In this document: piece after piece, positions 11,702 through 23,748 of the stretch
How the letters are laid out: each line of letters opens with the position of its first letter
How positions within the stretch are numbered: position 1 is the stretch's first letter
From: Citrus sinensis
Lineage: Eukaryota; Streptophyta; Magnoliopsida; Sapindales; Rutaceae
Direction: 5' to 3'
Length of the DNA stretch: 64,000 nucleotides
Assembly (NCBI RefSeq): GCF_022201045.2
Contig: NC_068556.1
Coordinates: 19,759,501-19,823,500, forward strand
Translations under genes and position numbers: made by a program
Notes under the pieces: generated by a model
Seen by the model: the letters and a program-made list of their open reading frames with translations, nothing else
Databases searched by the model: none
What the model was told of the DNA's origin: nothing

Positions 11702-14700
11702 TTAAATAAGAATGATAGATCCAAAGAACAAGAAAGTCACAAAAAATACGCTTGATAATAAAATGGCTGATGGCGAAATTCTTCCCTTGTCCTTTCTCAC
11801 TATCATCCCTTCAACAATTGCAAAATTGATGATCAAGATGTAGAGTGAGAGCAACACTTGCGCAAACAACTTGTCCCAGTTGCCCACAGCAATCATTCTG
11901 ATAACTCCGCAAACCAAGGCTGCCACGTTCAAAATCATCAAAGAAACCATAGGAACAAGAAACACAGAGGATGTTTGAAAATCAAATTGGCCCATTTCAT
12001 ATCTTTTGACTTGTTCATTATCTAAAACCTTGTTGGTTGGCAAGAAACTGGCTTTCCTCAAGCCAAGAAGTTTCATAATAGCATCCATACTTCCATAGAA
12101 ATGAGATGTGACAGACTTTATCATCCAAATTCTCTGCTCATTTCTCCACGTATAGACTGAACCTCCAGTTGAAATGACCTCTTGCAAGTGTTTACAAATC
12201 GCCGATAAGAAAATGAATGAAAATACCATGAAGAAAGGACTTGAAACCTGTGGCAGAAGTGAAAACACAATGGTCTATAATGACATCTAAAAATTAATCA
12301 GTAAGCCATTGTTAGGTTTAGTTGTTACCTCAGGGTACAGAGGGATGCCGTTTAGTAGACACAACTGAGGAAGAGTGACAAGACACCATAGAGGCAAGCA
12401 ATAAAGAAGAGGGAACAACGACATCTCTCCATAGCACATGCTCAGAAGTAAAGACATCCTCGACGGTCCGTAAAGCAGAGGGCAGAATCTCGAGATACTG
12501 ACGTCAATCAACCCAGAGGCCCATCTGATGCCTTGAATCAATACATCATTCAAATTTGTGGTTGAAGTACCCAGAAACTGTGGCCTGGATGGGTCGAAAT
12601 ATGTCGAGGTCCAGCCTTTGCAATGTAAGATGAATCCTGTAAAGAAATCTTCCGAAACAGATTGATACGAAAAACCCACCTGGATTTCCAAAGCAAAGAG
12701 AGATGTGATGTTATGTTACGAGATAATGATTTAATAATGCAATTAAGAATTGAATATGTTTTAAGTTGATAAGTTGATGTGCTTGTTGCTTGCCTCTTCA
12801 CCCCATTTTGTTTGATGCTCGTAACTGCAGGAGGCTAAAACTTCGGTCTCCTGCTGCAATACGTTGGAAAGGTTTTCACCATTGACGTTTTTATGCTCGT
12901 AGCTTTGATGGAGGGATTTGATGAACAAATTGGATTCTCCAAAAGTGTCTTTAAGTTCTGCAAGGTCAATACCTGTTCAATAAACCCAACCAAAAAAAAT
13001 AAAAAATAAAAAGGTCACTATCGATCAATGAACTGTATTCTTCCACAATTTTTAGGACTTCAGGACAGCTGACGCTTAAATTTTGATGCTAAATGTTTTA
13101 TATGAAGAGACATAACTTAAAGGGAGGAAATGCCATAATATTCTTTGAATTTTTAACATCAAGTTGTCTTTTGTAAGAAAGTCTGAACGGAGCTAGGTAC
13201 CTTTATTTTTGAAATTGCCATATAATGACTCCCTCTTAATATAATGGCCTGTACCCGTCAAGAAAGGTCCCTTTAGCCCATCCATACCTGGCCATTGTAA
13301 CTTGAATGTGGAATGCATAAATAAAGAAAACATTTAGAAACATAATTGCAACATCTAGTTTCTTCTATATTTGCTCATTTATTTGCGTAGGCTGATTGCA
13401 GAGAGAGGCTTTAATTTACTTACACGATATCCAGATCTCAGTGATCCATCGTAGATATCATGCTCATTGAAATTATGGAATTTCTGAGGGAACTGAACGA
13501 ATGCCAAGGACGAAGAGGTTTTTGGGTCAAGGTGGAAACACATTGCTTGCCTAGCTGAGGTTGGATCATTGCAGTACATATCACAGTCAAGCCCCAGTAT
13601 GTAGGGCGAATTGCTTATTACGCCAGAGACACGAAGCTGCAAGTTGAAGAATGTTAATCAGAGCAGTCTCCATACATACAAGCATAATCTATAGGTAGTG
13701 CGTATAGAGATTCATACAAGAACATTGAGAGCTCCGCCCTTGAAATGATGAAGATGTTCAGGACTTTTCTCACGAGAAACATAAACAAGCAGAGGCATTT
13801 CAACAAGATCTGCTTGCCTAATTGTCTCATTCTCACCAGAAGTGTCCTGTATTATCTGCTGGAATCCAATTGAATTAGAATGTTATTTAAGTAACTTAAA
13901 CTTGTAAGTGGCAGAGTACGACAAAAAAGTTACCTCAATAATAGTCGAGTGGTTTCGGCTGTTCCCATATTCTCCATCTTCTACAGCCTTCATCACATGC
14001 TCCTCAAACATCTCATATTTTTCCTGTTACCAAATTGGCAACACATTATGCATCATCTATGCTCATTTCCTTTCGGATTACATTGTATTTAAGTACGATC
14101 TTACAGCACTCTTGTTATAAGCCGATAAAAAACACTCGAAAAGAATTTTTTGATAATAGCACAAAATTAAATTTATTTTAACTTACCTTAATCTTCCTTT
14201 TTTCTGTCACAAACTCACTATCACCAAAATTTTCATCACTCTCTGCTTCAGAAAAATAAGCCTGTGGGCATATTGTCTTGATTCGATATCTCCTACAAAA
14301 GGGGATCCACCATTTTGCAAACCTGAAAGCTTCCCTCATACCACGCAGAGTTATAGGAGAACCCCCATCATCGGATAAATAAACGTGAAGTTTGTCCACC
14401 GGATAATCCAGGGCCATGGCTGATAACACAGTGTTCATCACACCAAAAGTAGGTTCCTTTTCTGGATCTGCAGTGCATATGAACACATCGATTGCCGGAA
14501 GTTTATCATCTTCCGGCAATCTTTCTGGGAATACAGTCCGAGAAACCGGACGCCAGAGATAAGCTCGTCCAAGGAGCCATATAAAAGAAAGAAGCAGCTC
14601 AGAGGCAAAGACTAGAAGCCATGGGATAATTGATATTGCTCTGGTTTCTTGCAAGAGATAAGAGGCTCTATAGTAGATCAGCAAAGCTATAGCTATGCAG

Positions 14701-14780
14701 TGCAAGAATGCATGAAGCTTGTTAAGTATCACTGAAAGATTATTAACATGGCATACGTGGAGAGGAAGAGGGCTTTCCAT
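11702..14780 (-). CDS. CSLG: Cellulose synthase-like G/M glycosyltransferase, copy B
   Basis: Eight exons join without frame breaks: 14780-14187, 14023-13934, 13855-13718, 13636-13424, 13300-13201, 12972-12794, 12679-12329, 12247-11702. The product has 736 aa, normal for the family. Motifs: FICTADP (100-106), SDDGG (136-140), LDCDM (290-294), ED-FFTGF (448-453), QGIRW (487-491), so all GT2 catalytic elements are present. Two N-terminal and about six C-terminal hydrophobic segments predict a multi-span membrane enzyme. The ATG at 14780 aligns with the starts of A and C. Exon 3 has a NAGNAG acceptor, so one extra Gln is possible. Intron 6 has a GC donor (gag|gcaagc). The start-proximal promoter resembles that of copy C. 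The substrate cannot be read from sequence. Confidence 0.95.
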
Positions 14781-16039
14781 TTCTGAACTTTGTTGCAAGT
14801 GTTTGCTTTATCTCAAGCTTGAAGCCCGTGACCTGCCTCATCTCCTTTTAAATAATTGGAACAATGACTAAGAATCACTGGATGCTTCCTAGCCGATGGC
14901 TTTCCTTGGTCAACAAGGAGCGGAAACTTTATGGCTTTCCTTGGCCGGCAAGCTCACCTCATCCAAAAAAAAATATATCTTTCCACTCACTGGATTGCTG
15001 CTGGCTGCTGCTGACAGAGGTGCCTTCAGGTACGTTGACCTTTCAAACAGAGCTTACATGTAAGAAAAACTTGTACAAGACAGGCCTTGTTCAGATGATA
15101 TGTTCATCCAATGAAACTTTTTCATTTCGTAGAATAATGAGTTTCAAAGTGGGAAGTGAGACTAACTAAATTATAAATAAATAAATAACAGAGGATCCCA
15201 CTTTGACCTGTCCTGTGCAAACCATTCTCCTTCAAATTGGTTACGGTAGTTGATATTTTATCAAAATAGTACAGGTAGTGGTAAAGTAAATGCATTATGC
15301 TTATCCTTGAAATAATTAAAAAAAAGGTGAAAAGTAAAGTGGGTGGAATTATTTGAACCCACTAAACTTTTTTTGACACCTATTTTAAATTTTAGTGCGT
15401 GTTTTAGTTCCAACTTCTATGTTCGACTTAAATTATTCTCTTGCTAATTAAATAATTGAAGAGATTTCCAATTACAATAATTGAATATAAACATCTTATA
15501 TATGTTCGTAAGAGTAATCATAGAATTTCAAATTATTTATCTTAAATTTTATCTTCAATGATATGTCACTAATTAATCTGTTGATAATTCTTAACAAAAT
15601 CAAGTGAATTAATTTTATTATTTTTTCAATCAATTGATGAATGCCGTATAATTTAAAATAATTTTTTATTTATCTTCTATCTATTAATATACATGCTTGT
15701 AAATATTTGTAAAAACTTCTTTTCATGGTGGTAGTGGACCCTTAATACTTATGTATTAACTGTGAATCCGCAAAATGTAATTGTGCTGCCCAAGCATTGA
15801 TGGAGGTTTCACTTAAGAGCTTAATCTTGTAAACGTGCACTGCGAGCAATAAGCGGCGAAGTTGAAAAGTTTGCGTGGATGGTGATAAAACAATACGATA
15901 TGTCCGAATCACTTAAAGACTGTCTCTCGAGTCTTTTTTATGTTTGAGATTTCAAGGTTCTATAACCAATATTATACATTGTAATTGGGGAAAAAAAAGA
16001 TATAATAACTATAATATTTCAATATCATTGCAAAAATAT
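14781..16039. other. Promoter of copy B and spacer
   Basis: The first 100 bases upstream of 14780 match the same region of copy C, including a TATA-like ttaaataa on the + strand near 14846. A lone motif gtggaattatttgaaccc near 15345 resembles one end of the Mutator-type elements at 23758 and 59045, but no partner end was found. The rest is AT-rich and empty. Confidence 0.45.
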
Positions 16040-16300
16040 TTTCTTTTCTTAACGAAATTTTAGTTCTATTTAGAATTCGAGTTGAATAGCTGTAATTTTT
16101 AAAGTATTTGATAAAACTAATTACAGTAACTTGAAAACTAAATTGAATTGATTTTATATTTATATGATGAAAAATATATTATATCTTTACTAATTTTATC
16201 AAAACTATTACTTAAATATTATATTTACTACATACTATTAATTTTTTTTATATTTATAATTTTTTTTCCACATCACCTCACCTGAATACCAAACAAAACT
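16040..16300 (-). mobile_element. Small AT-rich MITE, related to 31201-31475
   Basis: The reverse complement contains ttttgataaaattag, aaagatataata and ttacagctatt in the same order and spacing as the element at 31201-31475 in the opposite orientation. Two copies in one window mark a repeated, mobile sequence. The ends are approximate and no clean target duplication was found. Confidence 0.5.
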
Positions 16301-16368
16301 TTAATTATTTTATTTGCTTTGTTTGTGGCAATTAGGATAAAATGAAACACTCTACATTTTGCTTATAA

Positions 16369-19300
16369 TTACATAAGAATGATAGATCCAAAGAACAAGA
16401 AAATCATGAAAAATACACTTGATAATAAAATGGCTGATGGTGAAATTCTTCCCTTGTCCTTTCTCACTATCATCCCTTCAACAATTGCAAAATTGATGAT
16501 CAAGATGTAGAGTGAGAGCAACAGTTGCGGAAACAACTTGTCCCAGTTGCCCACAGCAATTATTCTGATAAAGCCACAAAGCAAGGCTGCCATGTTCAGA
16601 ATCATCAAAGAAACCATTGGAACAAGAAACATAGAGGATGTTTGAAAATCAAATTGGCCCATTTCATATCTTTTGACTTGTTCTTTATCCAAAACCTTGT
16701 TGGTTGGCAGGAAACTGGCTTTCCTCAAGCCAAGAAGTTTCAAAATAGCATCCATACTTCCATAGAAATGAGCTGTGACAGACTTTATCATCCAAATTCT
16801 CTGCTCATTTCTCCATGCATAGATTGAACCTCCAGTGGAAATGACCTCTTGCAAGTGTTTACAAATCGCTGATATGAAAATGAATGAAAATACGGTGAAG
16901 TGTGGGCTTGAAACCTGCGAAAAAGGAAAAAATATGATAATCTATTTTACTGTCTATAAAATTATCAACAGCTTGTTCAGCAGGTAAGTTTTCAATGTTT
17001 TTGACGGCACTCTTAGGATTAGTTGTTACCTCAGGGTACAGAGAGATGCCATTTAACAGACACAACTGAGGAAGAGTAGCAAGACACCATAGAGGCAAGC
17101 AATAAAGAAGAGGGAAGAAAGATAGCTCTCCATAGCACATGCTCTGAAGTAAAGACATCCTTGATGGTCCATAAAGTAAAGGGCAGAATCTTGAAAGACC
17201 AACATCAGTCAACCCAGAGCCCCATCTGGTACCTTGAATCAGCAGATCGTTCAAATTTGTGGTTGAAGTACCCAGAAACTGTGGTCTGAATGGGGTAAGA
17301 TACGTCGAGGTCCAGCCTTTGCAGTGTAAAATGAATCCTGTAAATAAATCTTCCGAAACAGATTGATACAAAATGCCTACCTGATATCAAACACAAGGAG
17401 AGGGTGATGTGTTATGCTATGTGATAATGATTTAGCAATGCAATTAAGACTTGACTATGTATAAGTTGGTATGCTTGATGCTTGCCTCTTCACCCCATTT
17501 TGTTTGATGCTCATAACTGCAGGAGGCTAAAACTTCAGTCTCCTGTCGCAAAACGCTGGAAAAGTTTTCACCGTTGGCATTGTTTCGCTTGTAGCTTTGA
17601 TGGAGGGAATTGATGAGCACATTGGATTTTCCGAAAGTGTCTTTAAGTTCTAAAATGTCAATATCTGTTCATTAAACCAAAAAAATAAAAAATAAAAAGT
17701 TACTATCGATTAATGAGCTGCATTCTTCAACCATCTTTAGGACTTTAGATTGCTGACTTTAATTTTTTATGCTAAAAATTTCATGATGTCCAATAGAGAC
17801 AAGACTTAAAAGGGTGGAAATACTATTTATTTTTGAATTTTTAACATCAATTTGCAAGAAAGTCGGCAAAAGGAGGTACCAGTATGTGTGAAATCGCCAT
17901 ATAGTGACTCCCTCTTTATATAATAGCCGGTGCCAGACAAGACTGGTCCCTTCAACCCATCCATCCCTTGCCATTGCACCTTGATTGTGGAATGCATAAA
18001 TAACAAAACCTTATATGTACATAATTGCTACATCTAGTGGTTTAATATTTGCTCATTTATCTGCATAAGGTGATAGTAGATAGGCTTTAATTTACTTACG
18101 CAATATGCAGATCTAAACCGTCCATCGTAGATATCATACTTATTGATATTATGGAATTTCTGAGGGAACTGAACGAATGCTAAGGACGAAGAGATTTTTG
18201 GGTCAAGGTGGAAACACATTGCTTGCCTAGCTGAAGTTGGATCATTGCAGTACATATCACAGTCCAGCCCCAATATGTAGGGAGAATTGCTTATCACGCC
18301 AGAGACACGAAGCTGCAAGCTTGAACAATGTTAATCAGAGCATTTTACATACAAACAAGCATAATCTGTAGGTTGTGCGTATATTGATTCATACAAGAAC
18401 ATTGAGGGCTCCAGCCTTGAAATGATGAAGATGTTCAGGCCTTTTCTCACGAGAAACATAAACAAGCAAAGGCATTTCAACAAGATCTGCTTGCCTAATT
18501 GTCTCACTCTCACCGAAAGTCTCTTGTATTATCTGCTGGAATCCAATTGAATTAGATGTTATTTAAGTAACTTAAATTTGTAAGTGGCAGAGTATGACAG
18601 AAAGCTACCTCAATAATAGTAGAGTGGTTTTGGCTGTTCCCATATTCTCCATCTTCTACAGCCTTCGTCACATGTTCCTCAAACATTTCATACTTTTCCT
18701 ATTACCAAATTTTGTAACATATCAAGTATCATCCATGCTCATTCCCTTTCGGATTAAATTGTATTCAAGTACAATTGTACAGCACTCTTGTTAAAAATCA
18801 ATAAAAAGCACGAAAAATTTTTAGATAGTAGCACCATAATTTATTTCAACATACCTTAATCTTCTTTTTCTCTACCATAAACTCACTATCACCAAAATAA
18901 TCATCGCTGTATGCTTCAGAAAAATAAGCTTGTGGGCATATTGTCTTGATTTGATATCTCCTACAAAAGGGGATCCACCATTTTGCAAACCTACAAGCCT
19001 CCCTCATACCATGTAAAGTTATAGGAGAGCCCCCATCATCAGATAAATATACGTGAAGTTTGTCCGCTGGATAATCCAGTGCCATTGCTGATAACACAGT
19101 ATTCATCACACCAATAGTAGGTTCCTTTTCTGGATCTGCGGTGCATATAAACACATCAATTGGCGGAAGTTTGTCATCTTCCAACAATCTTTCCGGGAAT
19201 ACAGTTCAAGAAACTGGATGCCAAAGATAAGCACGGCCTAGGAGCCATATAAAGGAAAGAAGCAGCTCTGAGGCAAAGATTAGAAGCCATGGCATGATTG

Positions 19301-19448
19301 GTGTTGCTCTTTTTTCTTGGAAGAGATAGGAGGCTCTATAGTATATCAGGAAACCTATAGCTATGCAATGCAAGAGTGCATGTAGCTTGTTAATTATCAC
19401 TGAAAGATTATTAACATGGCATACATGGAGAGGCAGAGGGCTATCCAT
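16369..19448 (-). pseudogene. CSLG: Cellulose synthase-like G/M copy C, one nonsense codon
   Basis: Exons: 19448-18855, 18698-18609, 18532-18395, 18312-18100, 17979-17880, 17664-17486, 17380-17030, 16914-16369. Every exon has the same length as in copy B (594, 90, 138, 213, 100, 179, 351, 546), and all splice sites are intact, including the GC donor of intron 6. One lesion was found: TGA at 19208-19206, codon 81, where A, B and D encode Arg in the PVSRTVFPERL stretch. Translation would stop after 80 residues, before any catalytic motif. All GT2 motifs remain downstream (DDG, DCD, QGTRW). This is a very young pseudogene or a nonsense allele. A sequencing error is possible. The likely origin is a recent duplication with copy B. 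Confidence 0.88.
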
Positions 19449-20745
19449 TTCTAAACTTGGTTGCAAGTGTTTGCTTTATCTTATGCTTGAGCCCATGACC
19501 TGCCTCGTCTCCTTTTAAATATTTGGAACAATGATTAAGAGCCACAGGGTGCTTCATAGATATTTTGTTCCAGCACAGGAGCTGACCAATCAGAAATCAG
19601 AATCTGTTGGAACTTACAAGTTCTTCTCTTGTTTAGTCTCCTTATACAGAAGTGAATTTGCAATTTGCTGGCTTTCAAATCAAACTGATGGCTTTTCTTA
19701 GTCCACCAAGGAAGGCAACAATGAGTGGAAAAAATTTTCCGCTCACTGGAGACTGCAACCTGGTGCCTTCCGGTATGGTGACTTTTCAATACGGCTAGAT
19801 GTAAGGAATGGATCGTTTTTGGAAATATGTAAAGTGAAGATCATAAAGTTTCAATAATTAAAATGAGTTTTCAATAGGGACTGCCACATCAGCCAACCAT
19901 TGAATTAAAATTTAACCGTGCCAACTAAAAAATGGTTACCTCAATTGATATTTTATCATAAAACTGAAAAAAAAAAAAATTAACTTCACAGAAGTTAAGT
20001 TTACCTGATCCGAATAAGTACGGGACAAACTTTTTGACTTCAAAATTGGAAAAGTAAAGGCAAATAAAACCAAACCTTGAATGCCCCTTCCCTGGCCTGC
20101 TTCAATATTAAAAACTTCACTCATCATTTAAAAAGACATGCCCAGGTCTGCGTGAAGATTCCGAGCAAAATTTTAACCATTCATATTTTTCTTCAAAATT
20201 AAAAATTCTCCTTTACTCTCCAGTTTATCCTTAAAATTAGGAACAAATGCAGTACATAGTTTAAATAACTCAAGAATAATTTGAAAGTGAAGTTTTTATA
20301 CTAGAGAAAGTTCATATGTTCCGGTCTTTAGTGATAGTGTTTACCAAATCACTTAAGCATTATGTGGACGAACTACGATGAACCCTGACCCCAAATCTAA
20401 ATAAAGGCATAACAGACAACTTCAAGGAATCAACTGCAGCATTTTATAAAATTTAAAGGGTACCATCAGAAATGCAAAAATCATAAACTGAAACCATCCT
20501 TGAGTTCTCAGTCAGATTGTGTTAGTAAGCTAGATTTTACAAATTATGTTAAACAGTTATCCATGAAGTTGGGAGGAGATTTCAACTAACAGGAACATTT
20601 GGAAGCCAAGGCATTTACCAAAAATAGACTAGGTACAAAAATCAACAGAGAATAATACCATCAGACTTGATTCTCAGAAAATCAGTGGCTCAGTGAACTT
20701 AGCTGCAAAGTGCACTTTGCACTCCCTTGGACCAACATGAGGAGA
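19449..20745. other. Promoter of copy C and spacer
   Basis: The first bases upstream of 19448 match the copy B promoter region. The rest, up to the end of the FHA transcript, shows no gene or clear repeat. Confidence 0.4.
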
Positions 20746-21468
20746 TTATCCTTTCAAATTTAGCACCATATCTGGCCATTGTTCCAGAAGCTGCCCCTGA
20801 AAAAGAATATTTAAAATCACAATATATGTAAATCTTTGTGATTTGGGAGGACTGATGACTATATTATTGTCAATTTCAACTTAACAAAACATTATCACCA
20901 AAGAAGTTGGAAAAATCAGGACAGTATTACCACTTATCTAACAACCTAGTATTTGTTGCTTATCTGATGATACACTATGTTTCATCCACAGATATATTTC
21001 ATTGGTCACAGATTCATCAGATCAAATAACTATAAGCCCATCTAAGAAATGACTTAGAATATACAGAACTTAGCTGGCACAAGAGGATTAATAGTTGATA
21101 ACAAGGACCTATCCTAATCCTAATACGTGCTAATTCTACTCTAGCATAATTAGTGACTCTTTCCAGCTTCTGTCACATTCATTATCCTAATTTTAAGTAC
21201 TCAAGCATGGTAAGTTGCTTACAACAATAACTAATCTCATAGGCAAGTGAAAGTTTCCCTCCTCTACGGATACTTCAAACAGTAATGGTACTTACACAAG
21301 GGAACTACTTATTGCATAACATCTAGGAAGTCCGAAGTGATAAACGTGTGCGACATAAAGATACACTGTGCAACAACAACATTAACATTTGCATTAACAA
21401 TAAAATCAGAGGAAACACAAATACATATTTCTAAAACTACCAAAAATGAATAATAATGTGCATATCTC
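20746..21468 (-). other. Probable 3'UTR with intron of the FHA gene
   Basis: Downstream of the FHA stop codon the minus strand has a strong donor (cttgt|gtaagt, exon end 21296). About 500 bases later there is a strong acceptor (ttctttttcag, exon start 20796). The exon after the acceptor opens with a short frame, GQLLEQWPDMVLNLKG, ending in TAA at 20748-20746. It may simply be 3'UTR, or the C-terminal exon of an alternative isoform. Transcript data would decide. Confidence 0.45.
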
Positions 21469-22794
21469 TCAAAGGTTATCCATCTTCTTCTTCTTCTTCT
21501 CCTCAATCATGTACTGGTGAACTCTCTCAGCTTTACTTTTCATCTCCTCTATCATCTCCTCTGTTGTATTAAGGATCTGCTTCCGCAAATAAACCTCCAT
21601 ATAATCAAACCACTCCCCCAGTGTCATCTTCGCCAAATCCACCTTCTGCTCTTGAACCCCATTGTCCACTTTATCCTCAACCTTATCACAAGTTTCTTTA
21701 GCATCTCCCTCTTTGGCCACTTCCTCTGATCTCAAGTTTTCGTTACCATCAGCTTGAACTTCACAAGTCTTTGATACTTCTTCTGGAACCAGACGTTCCT
21801 TCCCTTCAGTTTCAACTTCACTACTACTCTGTGGTGGCATTTCCTGTAATTTCTTCTTCCTTCCTCTACCTTTTCGAGTAATTTTACTCTCAGTCGCCGC
21901 CGTCTCTCCACAATCAAATCCCAAATTCAATGCGTTCATCCGACTCCGAGTGACTCTCGCACCAGCAATCAGGGTCACATTCGTCTTTTCCTTACCATCA
22001 ACTTGAACTTGACACTTCTTCGATGTTTCCTTACCTGGTCTAAAATTTTCTTTACCATCAACTTGAACTCCAAGTACTTCAAGAGGTTCCAAATTCTCTT
22101 CACTCTCAATTTTAACTTTGCCGCCATCCAGTGGCATTTCCTGTAAATCTTTGCTCCTTCCCCTACCCTTTTTGGTAATTTTACTCTCACTCTCAATCTC
22201 TCCACCCTCTTCTAGTTCCAAATTCTCCTTACTTTCAACTTGAACTTCGACACTCTGCGGTGGCATTTCTTGTAAATTCTTGTTCCTCCCCCTACCCTTT
22301 TTGTTAATTCTACTCTGATCCTCAATCTGTCCACCTTCTAATCCCAAAGTCTCGACGGGTTCCGCCTCCGCCTTCTTACGACCGCTAGTCGCCCTCACGC
22401 TGGAAGTCCCGGGCACATTCGCTTGACGCCTCGGATTCCTCTTCGGCTTCGCGACCGACTCATCCTGGCTGTCCATCGTGATCATCTGGACCGAGATGGT
22501 GGTGCAATCTCCGAGTTTGATGGTGTCGTTTTCGCGGAGATCGAAGGGGGTGTTGGGTGGAAGCGTCGTAGAGTTGAGAAAGGTGCCGTTGCAGGAATCC
22601 AGGTCTTGGATGGTCCATTTACCCGACACGGATTCGATAATGAGGTGCTTAGACGAGATGCCGTCGTCCTTGATGGTGACATCGTTGCCGCGCACGATTC
22701 GGCCGATTCGGATTTTGGATCCGGGTTTGAATTCTATGGTTTCGCCCGAGCGTGGGCCCCGGACCATGATCAGCTTCATACCCGGTGGCTCCAT
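21469..22794 (-). CDS. FHA-domain protein with three AT-hook-like repeats
   Basis: This single coding exon encodes 441 aa. Residues 5-105 form a forkhead-associated domain, a phosphothreonine reader: IRIGR (28-32), ISSKHL (46-51) and NGTFLN (69-74) are the usual binding-face motifs. The rest is acidic and lysine-rich. It contains three near-identical blocks of the form (K/R)KGRGR..K.LQEMP at about 165-178, 208-221 and 307-320. The GRGR cores suggest minor-groove DNA contact. The C-terminal 60 residues look helical and end in a lysine run. It resembles plant FHA proteins of the Arabidopsis At4g14490/At3g02400 type, probably nuclear, role unknown. The ATG at 22794 was chosen because the FHA fold starts just after it. 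The frame is open upstream to 22908, but that part looks like leader. Confidence 0.88.
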   Translation of the reverse strand: MEPPGMKLIMVRGPRSGETIEFKPGSKIRIGRIVRGNDVTIKDDGISSKHLIIESVSGKWTIQDLDSCNGTFLNSTTLPPNTPFDLRENDTIKLGDCTTISVQMITMDSQDESVAKPKRNPRRQANVPGTSSVRATSGRKKAEAEPVETLGLEGGQIEDQSRINKKGRGRNKNLQEMPPQSVEVQVESKENLELEEGGEIESESKITKKGRGRSKDLQEMPLDGGKVKIESEENLEPLEVLGVQVDGKENFRPGKETSKKCQVQVDGKEKTNVTLIAGARVTRSRMNALNLGFDCGETAATESKITRKGRGRKKKLQEMPPQSSSEVETEGKERLVPEEVSKTCEVQADGNENLRSEEVAKEGDAKETCDKVEDKVDNGVQEQKVDLAKMTLGEWFDYMEVYLRKQILNTTEEMIEEMKSKAERVHQYMIEEKKKKKMDNL

Positions 22795-23115
22795 GAATGT
22801 TGTTCTTTCTCCAATCAAATGTGTGATTGAGATGGAGATCGGAATACACACATTGAAATTTTTGAATTTTGGACAGGCGGTACAGGGATCCCTTTCGGTT
22901 CGTTTCAATTTTCAAAATCCCCACGCGGGGCGCGTGGCTGCGATTCATTAATCCGCTCTCAACATTCATGGGCCTTGTATTTTGTGGGCCCAGCCATTGA
23001 AAGGCGAGATCAGCCCAATTTCTTTTTATACCAAGCCCTTTATTATAAGAAAACGGAAATGCCGCGATTTGAAAAGAAACAAAATGTCACTACTGTCAAA
23101 ATTTTGGAATTGAGA

Positions 23116-23733
23116 ACTAGAATTAGGGGTGGGCAAAAAAACCGTGCACTAGAGAAAATCGAACCGAATCGATTCAAATTGTACCATTCGAATCGATTTT
23201 AATTTTAAAAAATAACCGAAATATATGGTTTGTAAAAAAAAAACGAAATGCAGGTTCGGTATTCGGTTCACTCAGCTGAACCGAAAAACCGGATTATTCT
23301 TAGAATTTTATTTAAATAGACACGTGTTAAATTTTAATTGGTTGCATAAGATAACAAAAATAGACATGCACACACACGATTACGGGTATATATATATGTT
23401 ATAATTCATAAATTAGTGATAACATATGTTTTGAATACTTTGTATTTATTGTTAATATTTGTAATGAAATTAGGATAAATTAATTGTTGAAAAAAATTAT
23501 TACATTCATAAGGCCTAATGGGCTAAAAAATTAGAAATTCAAAATAAGTCCACTAGGCCCAAAACTGAAAAAACCGAACCGATCCGAAAAGATCCGTTTA
23601 TGTTCGGTTTTTATTAAGTTCGGTTCTTATTTGGTTCTTTACTTCTTTTTATAAAATAACCGACTTAAATCGGTTCTGCTTAATTTCGATCCGAACCGAA
23701 CCGGACCGAACCATGCCCACCCCTAATTAGAAT
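23116..23733. mobile_element. Non-autonomous hAT element, 602 bp, with 8-bp target duplication
   Basis: Perfect 12-bp terminal inverted repeats taggggtgggca lie at 23124-23135 and (inverted) 23714-23725. They are flanked by actagaat (23116-23123) and attagaat (23726-23733), an 8-bp duplication matching at 7 of 8 positions. The interior has subterminal clusters of gaaccgaa/ttcggttc. There is no coding capacity. Ends and duplication length are typical of the hAT superfamily. Confidence 0.85.
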
Positions 23734-23748
23734 ATAATAACTTACTTA

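Noticed and set aside
19206..19448. An 80-residue Csl N-terminal protein as a functional short gene
   Set aside because: It is exon 1 of copy C cut by the TGA. It has two membrane spans but no catalytic part.
22423..22951. Long + strand frames over the FHA gene
   Set aside because: They are antisense to the clear FHA coding sequence and have no family features.
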